DNA of 64,000 bases from Ectothiorhodospira mobilis (GTDB lineage Bacteria > Pseudomonadota > Gammaproteobacteria > Ectothiorhodospirales > Ectothiorhodospiraceae), in assembly GCF_016584115.1 (NCBI RefSeq), contig NZ_NRSK01000015.1, forward strand, positions 1 to 64,000. The letters are read 5' to 3'. Positions 1-9,131 of this stretch are shown piece by piece. Position numbers and translations under genes: made by a program. Below the pieces are notes generated by a model, which did no database searches, was not told where the DNA came from, and saw only the letters and a program-made list of their open reading frames with translations. Each line of letters begins with the position of its first letter. Within the stretch, counting starts at the first letter, position 1.

Positions 1-140
1 ACCAGCGCCTGTATAACCATCACATCGGCCAAAAGGCGCTGGGACATCGCACCCCGGTGGAAACCCTCAAGGCCTGGCAACAGGACCGCCCCGATCTATT
101 TCGAAAACGCGTATACAATCAGGCGAGACCTGACATCTAG
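1..140 (+). mobile_element. IS481-family transposase, C-terminal end (partial)
   Basis: An open frame enters from the left edge (first full codon at 3) and stops at 138-140. The 45 visible residues include YNHHIGQKALGHRTPVETLK and a following RPDLF, the usual C-terminal tail of IS481-type DDE (rve-superfamily) transposases. Only the extreme C-terminus is visible, so the catalytic residues and left end lie outside the window. The stop is only 22 bp from the mnmE stop, and the two genes converge. No convincing terminal inverted repeat was located in the short gap. The family call rests on the tail motif alone. Confidence 0.75.
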
Positions 141-162
141 GAACCAGGAGCGAAAGCAGGTC

Positions 163-1509
163 TCACTTGCCGATGCAGAAATCGGAGAAGATGCGGCCCA
201 GCAGGTCCTCGCTGGTGAGGCGGCCGGTGATCTCCCCCAGGGCCTCCTGGGCGAGGCGCAGTTCCTCGGCCAGCAGTTCCGGGGACTTTCCCGCCTGCAG
301 GTGGCCATGGGCGGCCTGCAGGTGGGTCTGCATGCGTTCCAGGGCGTCCAGGTGGCGGCGGCGGGCGGTGAACAGGCCTTCCTCCTGGCCGTGGTAGTGC
401 AGCAGGGCCCGGATTCGGGCCTTGAGGCGGTCCATGCCCTCCCCGGTGAGGGCGGAGAGGGGGATGCGGTCCTCGCCGGTGTCCCCGGGCGGGGCGGGCA
501 GGCGGTCGATCTTGTTGAGCAGGGTGAGCACGGGGATGGCAGGGTCGAGGCGCGCCCGGATGGCCGCCTCCGCCTCGCCCTCCCCCGCCGTGGCGTCCAC
601 CACCAGGAGGATGACATCGGCGCGCTCGATCTCCGTCCAGGCGCGGCGCATCCCTTCCTGTTCCACCGGGTCCCTGGAGGTGTGCAGGCCGGCGGTGTCC
701 ACCAGGTGCAGGGGCAGGCCGTCCAGGCTCAGGTGCTCCCGCAGGACGTCCCGGGTGGTGCCGGGGATGGCGGTGACGATGGCCGTCTCCCGGTCCGCCA
801 GGCGGTTGAGCAGGCTGGATTTGCCGGCGTTGGGGCGGCCGGCGATGACCAGGTGGGCCCCCTCCTGCAGCAGTCTGCCCTGCCCCGCCCCTTCCAGGAG
901 TTGTCGCAGGTCTTCCTGCAGGGCCTCGAGGCGTGCACCCACGGCGGTATCGGCCAGCAGGTCCAGTTCCTCCTCGGGGAAGTCCAGGGCGGCCTCCACA
1001 TGGGTACGCAGGGTGGTGAGGGTCTCGGCCAGGGCCTCGGTGCGACGGGACAGGGCCCCTTCCAGGGTGCGCAGGGCGCCGCGGGCGGCGGCGGCGGAAC
1101 CGGCGTCGATGAGGTCCGCCACGGCTTCGGCCTGGGCCAGGTCCATGCGGTCGTTGAGAAAGGCCCGCTGGGTGAATTCCCCGGGCCGGGCCAGGCGGCA
1201 GCCGTGGCCCAGGCAGGCGGTGAGCACCCGGTCCATGACCACCGGGCCGCCATGGCCCTGGAACTCCAGCAGGTCCTCCCCGGTGTAGGAACGGGGTCCG
1301 GGGAAGAACAGGGCCAGCCCCTGGTCCACGGGCTGGCCCTCGGGGTCGCGGAAGGTGGCCAGGGTGGCCAGGCGGGGCTCCGGCAGCCGGCCCAGGGCGG
1401 ACCGGGCGATGCCGGCGGCCCCGGGGCCGGAGATGCGCACGATCCCCACACCGCCCCGCCCCGGCGGGGTGGCGATGGCGGCGATGGTGTCTCCGGCCGG
1501 GGCGGTCAT
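163..1509 (-). CDS. mnmE: tRNA uridine-5-carboxymethylaminomethyl modification GTPase MnmE
   Basis: MnmE works with MnmG to place the carboxymethylaminomethyl group on wobble uridine 34 of certain tRNAs. The 448-residue product has the N-terminal formyl-folate-binding domain (PPGRGGVGIVRISG near residue 15), a helical domain, and an inserted G domain with GRPNAGKSS at about 224, TTRD, DTAGL and NKID. It ends in the family's CIGK tetrapeptide with the functionally important cysteine, so the gene is intact right up to the neighbouring IS element. It is the last gene of the leftward rpmH-rnpA-yidD-yidC-mnmE series, 16 bp after yidC. The ATG at 1509 gives the normal family length. Confidence 0.97.
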   Translation of the reverse strand: MTAPAGDTIAAIATPPGRGGVGIVRISGPGAAGIARSALGRLPEPRLATLATFRDPEGQPVDQGLALFFPGPRSYTGEDLLEFQGHGGPVVMDRVLTACLGHGCRLARPGEFTQRAFLNDRMDLAQAEAVADLIDAGSAAAARGALRTLEGALSRRTEALAETLTTLRTHVEAALDFPEEELDLLADTAVGARLEALQEDLRQLLEGAGQGRLLQEGAHLVIAGRPNAGKSSLLNRLADRETAIVTAIPGTTRDVLREHLSLDGLPLHLVDTAGLHTSRDPVEQEGMRRAWTEIERADVILLVVDATAGEGEAEAAIRARLDPAIPVLTLLNKIDRLPAPPGDTGEDRIPLSALTGEGMDRLKARIRALLHYHGQEEGLFTARRRHLDALERMQTHLQAAHGHLQAGKSPELLAEELRLAQEALGEITGRLTSEDLLGRIFSDFCIGK

Positions 1510-1525
1510 GGGCGTGACTTGGGCG

Positions 1526-3220
1526 TCAGTCCCCCTTGGCCGCCTTCTTGCCGGTGTCGTAGCCCTCGGCCTGCAGCCTGCGGGTGATGTAGTACTGCTG
1601 GGCGATGGACAGGAGGTTGTTCACCAGCCAGTAGAGCACCAGACCCGCGGGGAAGAAGGCGAAGAACACGGTGAACACCGGCGGCAGGGCCATCATGATC
1701 TTCTGCTGCACCGGGTCCATGGGGGCGGGGTTGAGCTTCTGCTGGGCCAGCATGCTCACCCCCATGAGGATGGGCAGGACGAAGAAGGGATCCCGCACCG
1801 ACAGGTCCTGGATCCACAGGATCCACGGGGCCTGGCGCAGCTCCACGCTCTCCAGCAGCACCCAGTACAGGGCGATGAACACCGGGATCTGCACCAGGAT
1901 GGGCAGGCAGCCCCCCAGGGGATTGATCTTCTCCTTCTTGTACAGCTCCATGAGGGCCTGGTTCATGCGCTGCTTGTCATCCCCGAAGCGTTCCTTCAGG
2001 GCCATCATCTTGGGCTGCACCGCGCGCATCTTGGCCATGGAGCGGTAGCTGGTGGCCGACAGCTTGTAGAAGGCCAGCTTGATGAGCAGGGTCAGGAAGA
2101 TAATGGACCAGCCCCAGTTGCCCACCAGGCTGTGGATCAGGTCCAGCATCCAGAACAGCGGCTTGGACAGGAAGGTGAACAGGCCGTAGTCCACCGTCAG
2201 TTCCAGGCCCTCGGCGATCCCGGAGAGGGGTTCCTGCAGTTTGGGTCCGATCCAGATGCGGGTATCGAATTCCCCGCTGCCGCCGGGGGCCACGGTCCGG
2301 GCCTCGGAGCGCAGTCCGATGATGTAGCGCGGGGCCTCGGGCGTGCCCACCTCCCGGGTGTAGAGCAGGTTCTTCTCCCCGGATTCGGGCACCCAGGTGC
2401 TCAGGAAGTAGTGTTCGATGAGGGCGATCCATCCCCCCTGGAGCTCCTTGGACTCCACCTTCTCCGCCAGGCTCTCCAGTTCCTCCTTGCGGTAACCGCC
2501 GTCGTAGTAGGCGGCGCCGGTGAAGGTGTAGAGGAACCAGGAGTCCCGCTCGGGGGTGGGTCCGTGGCGCAGCTGGCGGTACTGGCGTCCAGTCCAGGCC
2601 GTGTCGCTGGCGTTCTCCACCCGGTGGCTCACGTCCACGAGGAATTCCCCGCGGCGGAAGGTGTAGGTCTTGGTGACGCGGATGCCCTCGTCGTTCTCCC
2701 AGGTGAGGGGCACTTCCAGGACATCCTGGCCGTCCTTGAGGCGGAATTCGGTGGCCGGGGCCTCATAGATGGCGTGGTGCGTGGGGGCCCGGTTGCTGTG
2801 GTCGATGCCGGAGACGCGGTCATGGATCAGCCCCGACTGGGCCACGTAGGCCCGTTCCTGCGCGTCCAGGATGGTGGTGGGTTTGTCCGGCTGATCCAGG
2901 CTGACGGGATAGGTGGGCAGATCCGCCTGGACGATGTCGCCACCGCGGGTATCGATGTACAGGTCCAGGGTATCGGTCACCACATGGATGCGCTGGCCCG
3001 CACCGGCCCCATCGGAGGCCTCCCCGGCCGGGGCCTCCCCGGCCTCGGACAGGGCCGCGTCGGGGATGTCATCCCGGTTGGCGGCACCATCCGCGCCGGC
3101 GACCTCCTGGGTTCCCTGGGCCACTTGCGGTTGCGGGCCATAATCCACGTTCCAGGTCTGCCAGACCAGGAACAGCAGGAAGACGAAACTGAGATAGAGG
3201 ACGGGGCGCAGGTTATCCAT
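1526..3220 (-). CDS. yidC: Membrane protein insertase YidC
   Basis: YidC inserts and folds inner-membrane proteins alone or with SecYEG. The 564-residue product starts [11 protein letters not shown] with one N-terminal membrane helix (about 5-23), then a large periplasmic beta domain (about 60-340) and the conserved five-helix insertase core near the C-terminus, with the [20 protein letters not shown] segment and the [10 protein letters not shown] helix. An in-frame upstream extension exists, but the ATG at 3220 matches the invariant MDNxR start. This ATG overlaps the end of yidD by 8 bp, implying translational coupling. The organisation is the classic gammaproteobacterial origin-proximal operon. 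Confidence 0.97.
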   Translation of the reverse strand: MDNLRPVLYLSFVFLLFLVWQTWNVDYGPQPQVAQGTQEVAGADGAANRDDIPDAALSEAGEAPAGEASDGAGAGQRIHVVTDTLDLYIDTRGGDIVQADLPTYPVSLDQPDKPTTILDAQERAYVAQSGLIHDRVSGIDHSNRAPTHHAIYEAPATEFRLKDGQDVLEVPLTWENDEGIRVTKTYTFRRGEFLVDVSHRVENASDTAWTGRQYRQLRHGPTPERDSWFLYTFTGAAYYDGGYRKEELESLAEKVESKELQGGWIALIEHYFLSTWVPESGEKNLLYTREVGTPEAPRYIIGLRSEARTVAPGGSGEFDTRIWIGPKLQEPLSGIAEGLELTVDYGLFTFLSKPLFWMLDLIHSLVGNWGWSIIFLTLLIKLAFYKLSATSYRSMAKMRAVQPKMMALKERFGDDKQRMNQALMELYKKEKINPLGGCLPILVQIPVFIALYWVLLESVELRQAPWILWIQDLSVRDPFFVLPILMGVSMLAQQKLNPAPMDPVQQKIMMALPPVFTVFFAFFPAGLVLYWLVNNLLSIAQQYYITRRLQAEGYDTGKKAAKGD

Positions 3221-3464
3221 GGTCTCGGGGGGCTCGCTGGGGGCCTTGGACGGGATCGGGTACGGGATCGTAGCCGCCTTCGCACCAGGGATGGCAGCGG
3301 GCAAGACGGCGCAGGGTCAGCCAGGAACCGCGCAGGGCCCCGTGACGCTGGATGGCCTCGATCCCGTAGCAGGAACAGGTGGGCACGAAGCGACAGTGCT
3401 GTCCGATGAACGGGCTTAGGGTGTAGCGGTAGGCCTGGATCAGGAGGATGAGGAGCTTTTGCAT
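3213..3464 (-). CDS. yidD: Membrane protein insertion efficiency factor YidD
   Basis: This small membrane-associated protein helps YidC-dependent insertion. The 83-residue product shows the family hallmarks [15 protein letters not shown], the CSCYG cysteine pair ([11 protein letters not shown]) and a CHPW motif near the middle-to-end. The start at 3464 ([10 protein letters not shown]) gives the usual short length and overlaps the rnpA end by 25 bp. The 3' end overlaps the yidC start by 8 bp. A longer in-frame extension to 3545 would run through rnpA and is not supported. Confidence 0.95.
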   Translation of the reverse strand: MQKLLILLIQAYRYTLSPFIGQHCRFVPTCSCYGIEAIQRHGALRGSWLTLRRLARCHPWCEGGYDPVPDPVQGPQRAPRDHG

Positions 3465-3817
3465 TGGCGGACCACCCGGTTCCAGAGACGCTCGAGGATC
3501 TGGTAGAGATCCTGGTTCGTGTACTCCTCGGCCCCGCGCCGGCACATGATCACCACGTCCACCGGGGGAAGTTGGCTGCGCCGGTGGCGGAAGGATTCCC
3601 GCACCAAGCGCTTGATCCGCTGCCTCTGGCTGGCCCGGCGCAGATTACGCTTGGAGATGGCCAGCCCGAGGCGGGCGGTGTCTTCCTGCGTCGCACGGCA
3701 GACGGCGGTGAAGGGATGCAGGTTGATGCGCCGCCCCCCCTGGAAGACACCCCGGTATTCAGCGGCCCGGGTGAGCCGTACCGTCCTGGGAAAACGCCGG
3801 TCCCCGGAAACGGTCAA
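3440..3817 (-). CDS. rnpA: Ribonuclease P protein component RnpA
   Basis: RnpA is the protein subunit of RNase P, which matures the 5' end of tRNAs with the M1 RNA. The product contains [17 protein letters not shown] at the N-terminus and the RNR-type basic signature ([20 protein letters not shown]). No ATG lies at a sensible position. A TTG at 3817, just after the rpmH stop, gives 125 residues, close to the roughly 120 of the family. An ATG at 3883 would give 147 residues but overlaps rpmH by 62 bp. The start is therefore the uncertain point. The gene sits between rpmH and yidD as expected. Confidence 0.93.
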   Translation of the reverse strand: MTVSGDRRFPRTVRLTRAAEYRGVFQGGRRINLHPFTAVCRATQEDTARLGLAISKRNLRRASQRQRIKRLVRESFRHRRSQLPPVDVVIMCRRGAEEYTNQDLYQILERLWNRVVRQCKSSSSS

Positions 3818-3821
3818 CCGC

Positions 3822-3956
3822 TCAGGGGCACAGACGCGCACGGCCCTTGGCGCGGCGCGCGGCCAGGACCTTGCGACCGCCACGGGTGGCCATGCGGGCG
3901 CGGAAGCCGTGGGTACGCTTGCGGTGCAGGTTACTGGGCTGAAATGTTCTTTTCAT
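3822..3956 (-). CDS. rpmH: 50S ribosomal protein L34
   Basis: The 44-residue product [20 protein letters not shown] is the nearly invariant L34, ending in a basic stretch ([18 protein letters not shown]). It is the first gene of the leftward rpmH-rnpA-yidD-yidC-mnmE operon and diverges from dnaA. A strong sigma-70-type promoter lies 60-90 bp upstream. The start is fixed by the family's MKRT N-terminus. Confidence 0.98.
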   Translation of the reverse strand: MKRTFQPSNLHRKRTHGFRARMATRGGRKVLAARRAKGRARLCP

Positions 3957-4015
3957 GACGACGGACCCTGTGTCGTGGGGTTGCGCGGGCATCAGGCGCC
4001 CGATCAAGGCGCGTA

Positions 4016-4044
4016 AAAGTACCCGCGATCGCCATGGGTGTCAA
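4016..4044 (-). promoter_or_regulatory. Sigma-70 promoter of the rpmH operon
   Basis: On the reverse strand a perfect TTGACA (4039-4044) is followed by a 17-bp spacer and TACTTT (4016-4021). This reads toward rpmH, about 60 bp before its ATG. It is the best match to the consensus seen in the window, as expected for a ribosomal-protein operon. Confidence 0.7.
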
Positions 4045-4062
4045 TCGCGGCGGGTGGAGGTC

Positions 4063-4083
4063 TGTGGAAAAAGATGTGGATAA
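4063..4083 (-). promoter_or_regulatory. Pair of DnaA boxes upstream of dnaA
   Basis: TGTGGATAA at 4075-4083 is the complement of the consensus DnaA box TTATCCACA, with no mismatch. TGTGGAAAA at 4063-4071 is a second box with one mismatch in the same orientation, spaced 12 bp start to start. They lie between the divergent rpmH and dnaA genes. They could serve dnaA autoregulation and form part of the origin. Confidence 0.7.
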
Positions 4084-4145
4084 CCCCGCAGCCCGGCAGT
4101 TAGACTTGAGGGTTTCCCCCACCCTTTTCCGCCAGGAGATCCGCC

Positions 4146-5528
4146 TTGGTCAGCAGCGCCTTGTGGCAACAGTGCGTGGCACGCCTCGAGAGCGAACTCT
4201 CGGAACAGCAGCTCAACACCTGGATCCGCCCCCTGCACGCCGTGGAGGAGGAAGGGGTGCTGCGGCTGCTGGCGCCGAACCGTTTTGTGCTGGACTGGGT
4301 GAAGGACCATTTCTTCCAGCGCATCGGCCAGGTAGTGACAGAGACCGCGGGGCATGATGCCGTGCGTGTGAGCCTGGAGGTGGGCAGCGGCCGCAAGGCG
4401 GCCTCCAGCGCGCGGGCCCCGGAACGTTCCGATGCCGGCGCGACGCGCAGCGCCGAGGCCCCGCGGGAGGCCGCCGATCCCCGGCCGGCGGCCAGTTCCC
4501 CGCAGTTCACCAACAATCTCAATCCCAACTTCACCTTCGTCAACTTCGTCGAGGGCAAGTCCAACCAGCTGGCCCGGGCCGCCAGCCTGCAGGTGGCCAG
4601 CAATGTGGGCAAGGCCTATAACCCGTTGTTCCTCTATGGCGGCACCGGCCTGGGCAAGACCCACCTGATGCACGCCATCGGCAATGCCATGCTGGACCAG
4701 AATCCCGCCGCCAAGGTGGTGTATCTGCATTCCGAGCGCTTCGTGGCGGACATGATCAAGGCCCTGCAGCACAACTCCATCGACGAGTTCAAGCGCTACT
4801 ACCGTTCGGTGGATGCCCTGCTCATCGACGACATCCAGTTCTTCGCGGGCAAGGAGCGCTCCCAGGAGGAGTTCTTCCACACCTTCAATGCCCTGCTGGA
4901 GAGCCAGCAGCAGGTGATCCTCACCTGTGACCGCTACCCCCGGGAGGTGGACGGCCTGGAAGACCGGCTCAAGTCCCGCTTTGGCTGGGGGCTCACCGTG
5001 GCCATCGAACCGGCGGAACTGGAGACCCGGGTGGCCATCCTCCACCGCAAGGCGGAGGAATCGGGGGTGGAACTGCCCAATGAGGTGGCCTTCTTCGTGG
5101 CCAAGCGCATCCGCTCCAACATCCGCGAACTGGAGGGGGCCCTGCGCCGGGTGATCGCCAACGCCCATTTCACCGGCCGCCCCATCACCCTGGATTTTGC
5201 CAAGGAGGCCCTGCACGACCTGCTGGCCCTGCAGGACAAGCTGGTGACCATCGACAACATCCAGAAGACGGTGGCGGAGTACTACAAGATCCGGGTCTCG
5301 GATCTGCATTCCACACGCCGCAGCCGCTCCATCACCCGTCCCCGCCAGGTGGCCATGGCCCTGGCCAAGGAGCTCACCAGCCACAGCCTGCCGGAGATCG
5401 GCAAGGCCTTCGGCGGCCGGGACCACACCACGGTGATCCATGCCTGCCGCAAGGTGGAGGAATTGCGGGAGTCCGATGCCCGCATCAACGAAGACTTCGT
5501 GAATCTGCTGCGTACGCTCACCAGCTGA
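4146..5528 (+). CDS. dnaA: Chromosomal replication initiator protein DnaA
   Basis: DnaA binds DnaA boxes at oriC, oligomerises with ATP and melts the origin. The 460-residue product has domain I ([20 protein letters not shown]), a short linker, the AAA+ domain with Walker [10 protein letters not shown] (lysine about 171) and Walker B LLIDDIQF, and the C-terminal helix-turn-helix with the [11 protein letters not shown] signature near residue 423. The start is TTG at 4146. AGGAG at 4134-4138 is ideally spaced before it, and no ATG lies nearby. DnaA boxes lie on both sides of the gene. Confidence 0.98.
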   Translation: MVSSALWQQCVARLESELSEQQLNTWIRPLHAVEEEGVLRLLAPNRFVLDWVKDHFFQRIGQVVTETAGHDAVRVSLEVGSGRKAASSARAPERSDAGATRSAEAPREAADPRPAASSPQFTNNLNPNFTFVNFVEGKSNQLARAASLQVASNVGKAYNPLFLYGGTGLGKTHLMHAIGNAMLDQNPAAKVVYLHSERFVADMIKALQHNSIDEFKRYYRSVDALLIDDIQFFAGKERSQEEFFHTFNALLESQQQVILTCDRYPREVDGLEDRLKSRFGWGLTVAIEPAELETRVAILHRKAEESGVELPNEVAFFVAKRIRSNIRELEGALRRVIANAHFTGRPITLDFAKEALHDLLALQDKLVTIDNIQKTVAEYYKIRVSDLHSTRRSRSITRPRQVAMALAKELTSHSLPEIGKAFGGRDHTTVIHACRKVEELRESDARINEDFVNLLRTLTS

Positions 5529-5768
5529 CGTGGGCAAGGTTGGGGATAACCTGTGCCCACCCGGAGGATGGGGATCGGGGGTGCGTACTATCCACAGGCC
5601 GCCCACAGCCTTCCGGCCCCCTTCCCGACAGCCCGCGCACAGGGTCTTTGCATCTCAACGCATTGAAGAAAAAGATGAATTCAAGGATATCCACACCACG
5701 TGGGTGGCCCTTATTACTATCATTGAAAAGATCAATACTTAATTAAAGACCAAGACGGGGTGAAGCCG
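5529..5768 (+). other. dnaA-dnaN interval: probable oriC segment
   Basis: This 240-bp gap has no gene. It holds three near-consensus DnaA boxes with one mismatch each: TGGGGATAA at 5541-5549 (reverse orientation), CTATCCACA at 5588-5596 and ATATCCACA at 5687-5695. The right part (about 5660-5750) is strikingly AT-rich for this chromosome (cattgaagaaaaagatgaat; atcaatacttaattaaagac), as expected for a duplex-unwinding element, and includes a GATC. Boxes next to an AT-rich segment between dnaA and dnaN match the common bacterial origin layout. The rpmH-dnaA gap is the alternative or second half. Confidence 0.6.
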
Positions 5769-6869
5769 ATGAGATTCAGCATCCAGAGGGAGACCCTCCT
5801 CAAACCGCTGCAGCAAGTGATCGGGGCGGTGGAGAAGCGTCAGACCATGCCCATCCTGGGCAATGTCCTCATCCGGGCCGATGAGGGCGGCCTGAGTCTG
5901 GTGGCCACGGACCTGGAGGTGGAATGGCTGGCCCACTGGGAACACCCGGTGGAGGCCCCGGGGCAGACCACGGTCTCGGCGCGCAAGCTCCTGGACATCT
6001 GCCGTGCCCTGCCGGACGAAGCCAACATCCAGGTACGCCAGGAGGAGGACCGTCTGCTGGTGCAATCGGGCCGATCCCGCTTCCAGCTGAGCACCCTGCC
6101 CGCGGAGGACTTCCCGGAACTGGAAGGGGTGAAGGGCGGGCTGACCCTGGAACTCCCCCAGCGGGATCTCCTGGAGCTGATGGACCGCACCTCCTTTGCC
6201 ATGGCGATGCAGGATGTGCGCTATTACCTCAACGGCCTGATGCTGGAGATGGAACGGGGTCGGGTGCGCTGCGTGGCCACCGATGGCCACCGCCTCTCCC
6301 TGTACGAGGTGGAAGCCGCCGTGGAGACGGAACAACCCCGACAGGTGATCCTGCCCCGCAAGGGGGTGATGGAGCTCAGCCGCCTGCTGGAGCGGGTGGA
6401 CGATCCGGTACGCCTGGAGGTGGGCAGTAACCATCTGCGCGCCCATTTCTCCGGGGTGCGTTTCACCTCCAAGCTCATCGATGGCCGCTTTCCGGATTAC
6501 CGGCGCGTGATCCCCCAGGAGGAAGGACAGGTCATGAAGGTGGAGCGGGAGGTCCTGCGCCAGGCCCTGAGCCGTACCGCCATCCTCTCCAACGAGAAGT
6601 ACCGCGGCGTGCGCATGGAGCTGACCCGGGATCGCCTCATGCTCCAGGCCCACAACCCCGAACAGGAGGAAGCGGAGGAGGAACTGGAGGTGGAATACCA
6701 GGGCCCGGACCTGGAGATCGGTTTCAACGTCAGCTATCTCACGGACGTGATGGCCCACCTGGGCGGCGATGAGGTGCGCATGGGCCTGCGGGATGCCGGT
6801 TCCTCCGTCCTGGTGAGGGACAGCGATTCCGAGCGGGCCCTCTACGTGGTCATGCCCATCCGGTTGTGA
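5769..6869 (+). CDS. dnaN: DNA polymerase III beta sliding clamp
   Basis: The ring-shaped processivity clamp tethers polymerase III and repair factors to DNA. From the ATG at 5769 (MRFSIQRETLLKPLQQVIG) the product is 366 residues, exactly the usual length. A GTG at 5760 would add three residues. The three clamp domains are recognisable, with the conserved FPDYRRVIP near the middle and the C-terminal VMPIRL that closes the ring. It lies between dnaA and recF in the standard order. Confidence 0.97.
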   Translation: MRFSIQRETLLKPLQQVIGAVEKRQTMPILGNVLIRADEGGLSLVATDLEVEWLAHWEHPVEAPGQTTVSARKLLDICRALPDEANIQVRQEEDRLLVQSGRSRFQLSTLPAEDFPELEGVKGGLTLELPQRDLLELMDRTSFAMAMQDVRYYLNGLMLEMERGRVRCVATDGHRLSLYEVEAAVETEQPRQVILPRKGVMELSRLLERVDDPVRLEVGSNHLRAHFSGVRFTSKLIDGRFPDYRRVIPQEEGQVMKVEREVLRQALSRTAILSNEKYRGVRMELTRDRLMLQAHNPEQEEAEEELEVEYQGPDLEIGFNVSYLTDVMAHLGGDEVRMGLRDAGSSVLVRDSDSERALYVVMPIRL

Positions 6870-6902
6870 TGCTGTGGCGGTTCGCGGTGCCGGTTGCCTG
6901 AG

Positions 6903-7979
6903 ATGATCCTGCGCCGCCTGGATCTGCTGCACCTGCGTATCTTCGAGCGGCTCCGCCTGGAGCCCTGCGCGGGGCTGAACGTGATCACCGGCCCCAACGC
7001 CTCCGGCAAGACCAGCCTGCTGGAGGGAATCCACCTCCTGGCCACGGGGCGATCCTTTCGCACCGCCCGCATCGGCCCCGTGGTCCGCCGGGGGGCCTCG
7101 GGGGTGATGGTGACCGGGCGTCTGGAGGGGAAAAGTGGGGAAACGGTCCATCTGGGCATCCGCAAGGGACAGCGCGGCACCCAGGCCCGTGTCCAGGGTC
7201 GCCGGGTGCGGGCCCAGACGGAACTGGCCCGGCTCTTCCCCGTTCAGGCCATCCATCCCGACAGCCATGAACTCCTGGCCGGCCCCCCGGGGGAGCGGCG
7301 GGGATTCCTGGACTGGGGCCTGTTCCATTCCGAGGAGGATTACCTGCCCGTGCTGCAGGGTTACCGCCGCGCCCTGCAGCAGCGCAACGAGGCCCTGCGC
7401 CTCGGTGCCCCGGACCGGGCCCTTACCGCCTGGGAGCGGGAGATGGACCGTCACGGCCGGCAACTGGACGCCTTCCGCCGTGACTATCTACAGGAGCTGG
7501 GGGATACGGTCTCCGATCTGCGCGCCCGCCTCCCCGTGGAAGGGGCATTGGAATGGCAGTATCGGCGCGGCTGGCGGGAGGAGGATTCCCTGGACCAGGT
7601 CCTGGCCCGCGGCCGGGACCGGGAACGGGAGATGGGCTATACCCTGTGGGGTCCCCATCGCGCGGAAGTGATCTTCCGCCACGAGGGGGTCTCCCTCTCC
7701 CAGGAGGCCTCCCGGGGGCAGCAGAAGACGGCGGTGTTGCTGCTGCGTCTCGCCCAAGTGGCCCTGCACCGCAGACGCACCGCGCGTCCCGTGGTGGTCC
7801 TGGTGGACGATCTGGCCTCGGAACTGGACCCGGCCCGCTGCGCCGGTGTCCTGGATCTGCTGCGCCATCTGGGCTGCCAGGTCTTTGTCACCGCCATCCA
7901 GGGGGATGCCCTGGAGGTGTCCGGTTGGGAAGAGATCCGGATGTTCCACGTGGAACATGGGCAGCTTCGCGGGCTATGA
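6903..7979 (+). CDS. recF: DNA replication and repair protein RecF
   Basis: RecF is an SMC-like ATPase that loads RecA at gaps with RecO and RecR. The product (358 residues from ATG 6903; an alternative TTG at 6894 adds three) has Walker A GPNASGKTS (lysine about 36), a signature-type LSQEASRGQQK and a late Walker B VVLVDDLASELD. The last residues, RMFHVEHGQLRGL, are encoded over a perfect parS palindrome, so the extreme C-terminus appears shaped by a DNA site. The gene starts 33 bp after dnaN. The next gene downstream is displaced by a 1.2-kb scar. Confidence 0.96.
   Translation: MILRRLDLLHLRIFERLRLEPCAGLNVITGPNASGKTSLLEGIHLLATGRSFRTARIGPVVRRGASGVMVTGRLEGKSGETVHLGIRKGQRGTQARVQGRRVRAQTELARLFPVQAIHPDSHELLAGPPGERRGFLDWGLFHSEEDYLPVLQGYRRALQQRNEALRLGAPDRALTAWEREMDRHGRQLDAFRRDYLQELGDTVSDLRARLPVEGALEWQYRRGWREEDSLDQVLARGRDREREMGYTLWGPHRAEVIFRHEGVSLSQEASRGQQKTAVLLLRLAQVALHRRRTARPVVVLVDDLASELDPARCAGVLDLLRHLGCQVFVTAIQGDALEVSGWEEIRMFHVEHGQLRGL
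7942..7957. promoter_or_regulatory. parS site within the 3' end of recF
   Basis: TGTTCCACGTGGAACA is a perfect 16-bp palindrome (18 bp with flanking A/T) matching the chromosomal ParB-binding parS consensus of proteobacteria. It lies inside the recF coding region, where it encodes FHVEH. A second copy lies upstream of gyrB. Confidence 0.85.
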
Positions 7980-8133
7980 GACCTCACCCGATTTGAAGGT
8001 CTCTGGGCTACGCGATCCGGACCTTGATCTGAGCAGATGTCCTGGAACAACCTCCTGTTCTACCCTGCCCTGGATGCCTGGGCTCTTCCTCTCCCATGGG
8101 TATCTGAACCATGCCCCTGCATGAACCAGCACA

Positions 8134-8451
8134 GTGGACAAGAGGAACCGCCGCGACCAGAAGACCTTCCGCTGTCTCTGGTGCGGCCACGTCATGCACG
8201 CCGACCTCAATGCGGCGTGGAACATCGGGGAGCGCCGTGCGCTTCCCATCGGCTCCGTGTTCCAGGGGAAGACGGCGATCCTCGCCGAGCTGGTGCGCCG
8301 GTTCGGGGAGCGACGGGTCTACTCGACCCGATCCGGTGGACGGGGCTCCACCGCCGACCCGCGTTCGTCCAATTCCTGCTTCAAAAGCAAGGTCGAACGC
8401 GGCTCGGATGTCGCCAAAACTCAGCCGTCACAAGACTTTGTGGCTGCGTGA
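8134..8451 (+). pseudogene. TnpB (IS200/IS605/IS1341-type) C-terminal zinc-ribbon relic
   Basis: The 105-codon frame carries FRCLWCGHVMHADLNAAWNI, which is the second half of the TnpB/OrfB zinc ribbon (CxxCG) followed by the D-x-NAA-x-NI motif containing the last catalytic aspartate. The first CxxC pair and the whole RuvC-like core are missing. A stop at 8122-8124 closes the frame just upstream, so this is a 5'-truncated remnant of an RNA-guided nuclease gene, not a working one. Downstream, CACAAGACTTTGTG near 8429 can form a small hairpin that might be a residual right end. There is no TnpA in the window. Confidence 0.7.
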
Positions 8452-8536
8452 GCTAAAGCGATAGTGCCCAGACGATGGACCCCATGACCGCCCTTGCCGT
8501 GATGGCCTTGGTTCCCTTCCCTTTTGGGGCCTGAAT

Positions 8537-8815
8537 TCAGAAGAGGATGATCCCGATCACCAGCAGGATCGGGCGGGTCACCACATTCAGGAGCAACTGC
8601 CAGCCCTGGAGCGCCCAGCGACCGGCAAAGCCGTCTTGCTCAGGGTCAGCCGCGTGAGCCGCCGCCCAAAGCGGAGCCGCCAGGAGGGACTGGATCAAAA
8701 TTCCCCCGCCCGGGACCGTCGGGGACCAGCAGCAGGTCAGTGTCCTGCCCTGTCTGTTGAAACAGGCCGCCAGGACAGTCAGGGCGCCCGGTGCCATGGA
8801 GAGGTTCGCGTTCAA
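8537..8815 (-). pseudogene. Decayed reverse-strand gene fragment with hydrophobic C-terminus
   Basis: The frame ends with LLLNVVTRPILLVIGIILF, a membrane-helix-like tail. The upstream part (ALTVLAACF, then an out-of-phase stretch to about 9068 including HWINGAGTGVIIEGDGSMQK) reads as if one gene has been broken by frameshifts. The tail faintly resembles the end of DotA/TraY-type conjugation membrane proteins, but this is only a resemblance and no family is assigned. It could also be a chance frame in GC-rich DNA. Confidence 0.25.
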
Positions 8816-9131
8816 TCCGGAGGCACCGCCGGTGAAGAAGCGGTTCTCCTGACCCAGGGCGGAACAAAGCCTTCTGCATTGAGCCGTCGCCCTCGATGAT
8901 CACGCCCGTACCCGCACCGTTGATCCAGTGGCTACAGATGGGGATGGAACCGGTGGGACCGTTGCCCCGGTGATCCCCCACGTGAGGACATGGTCCTGGC
9001 TGTGCCCCTGGCTCCGCCCGTCCCGCCTTTCCGACTTCGCCGCCGTCTGGCCGGGAGGCCTTGAGCACGGGCGGGGAACGGCCGCTTCAACCCCGTATGG
9101 TGAAGCGGACAGCCCCCGGGTCGTCTGCAGC

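Larger units (their letters stand above)
7980..9131. other. recF-gyrB insertion scar without intact genes
   Basis: In most gammaproteobacteria gyrB follows recF almost directly. Here more than 1.1 kb intervenes. It contains a short TnpB zinc-ribbon relic (8134-8451), a degenerate reverse-strand frame with a hydrophobic tail (8537-8815), and reverse-strand coding-like segments in changing frames up to about 9068. Nothing recognisable was found in 7980-8133. The region looks like accumulated decayed mobile DNA bounded by two parS sites. Confidence 0.6.

Noticed and set aside
5691-5706. CCACACCACGTGGGTGG as a further parS site
   Set aside because: It shares only the central CCACGTGG; the TGTT/AACA arms are missing.
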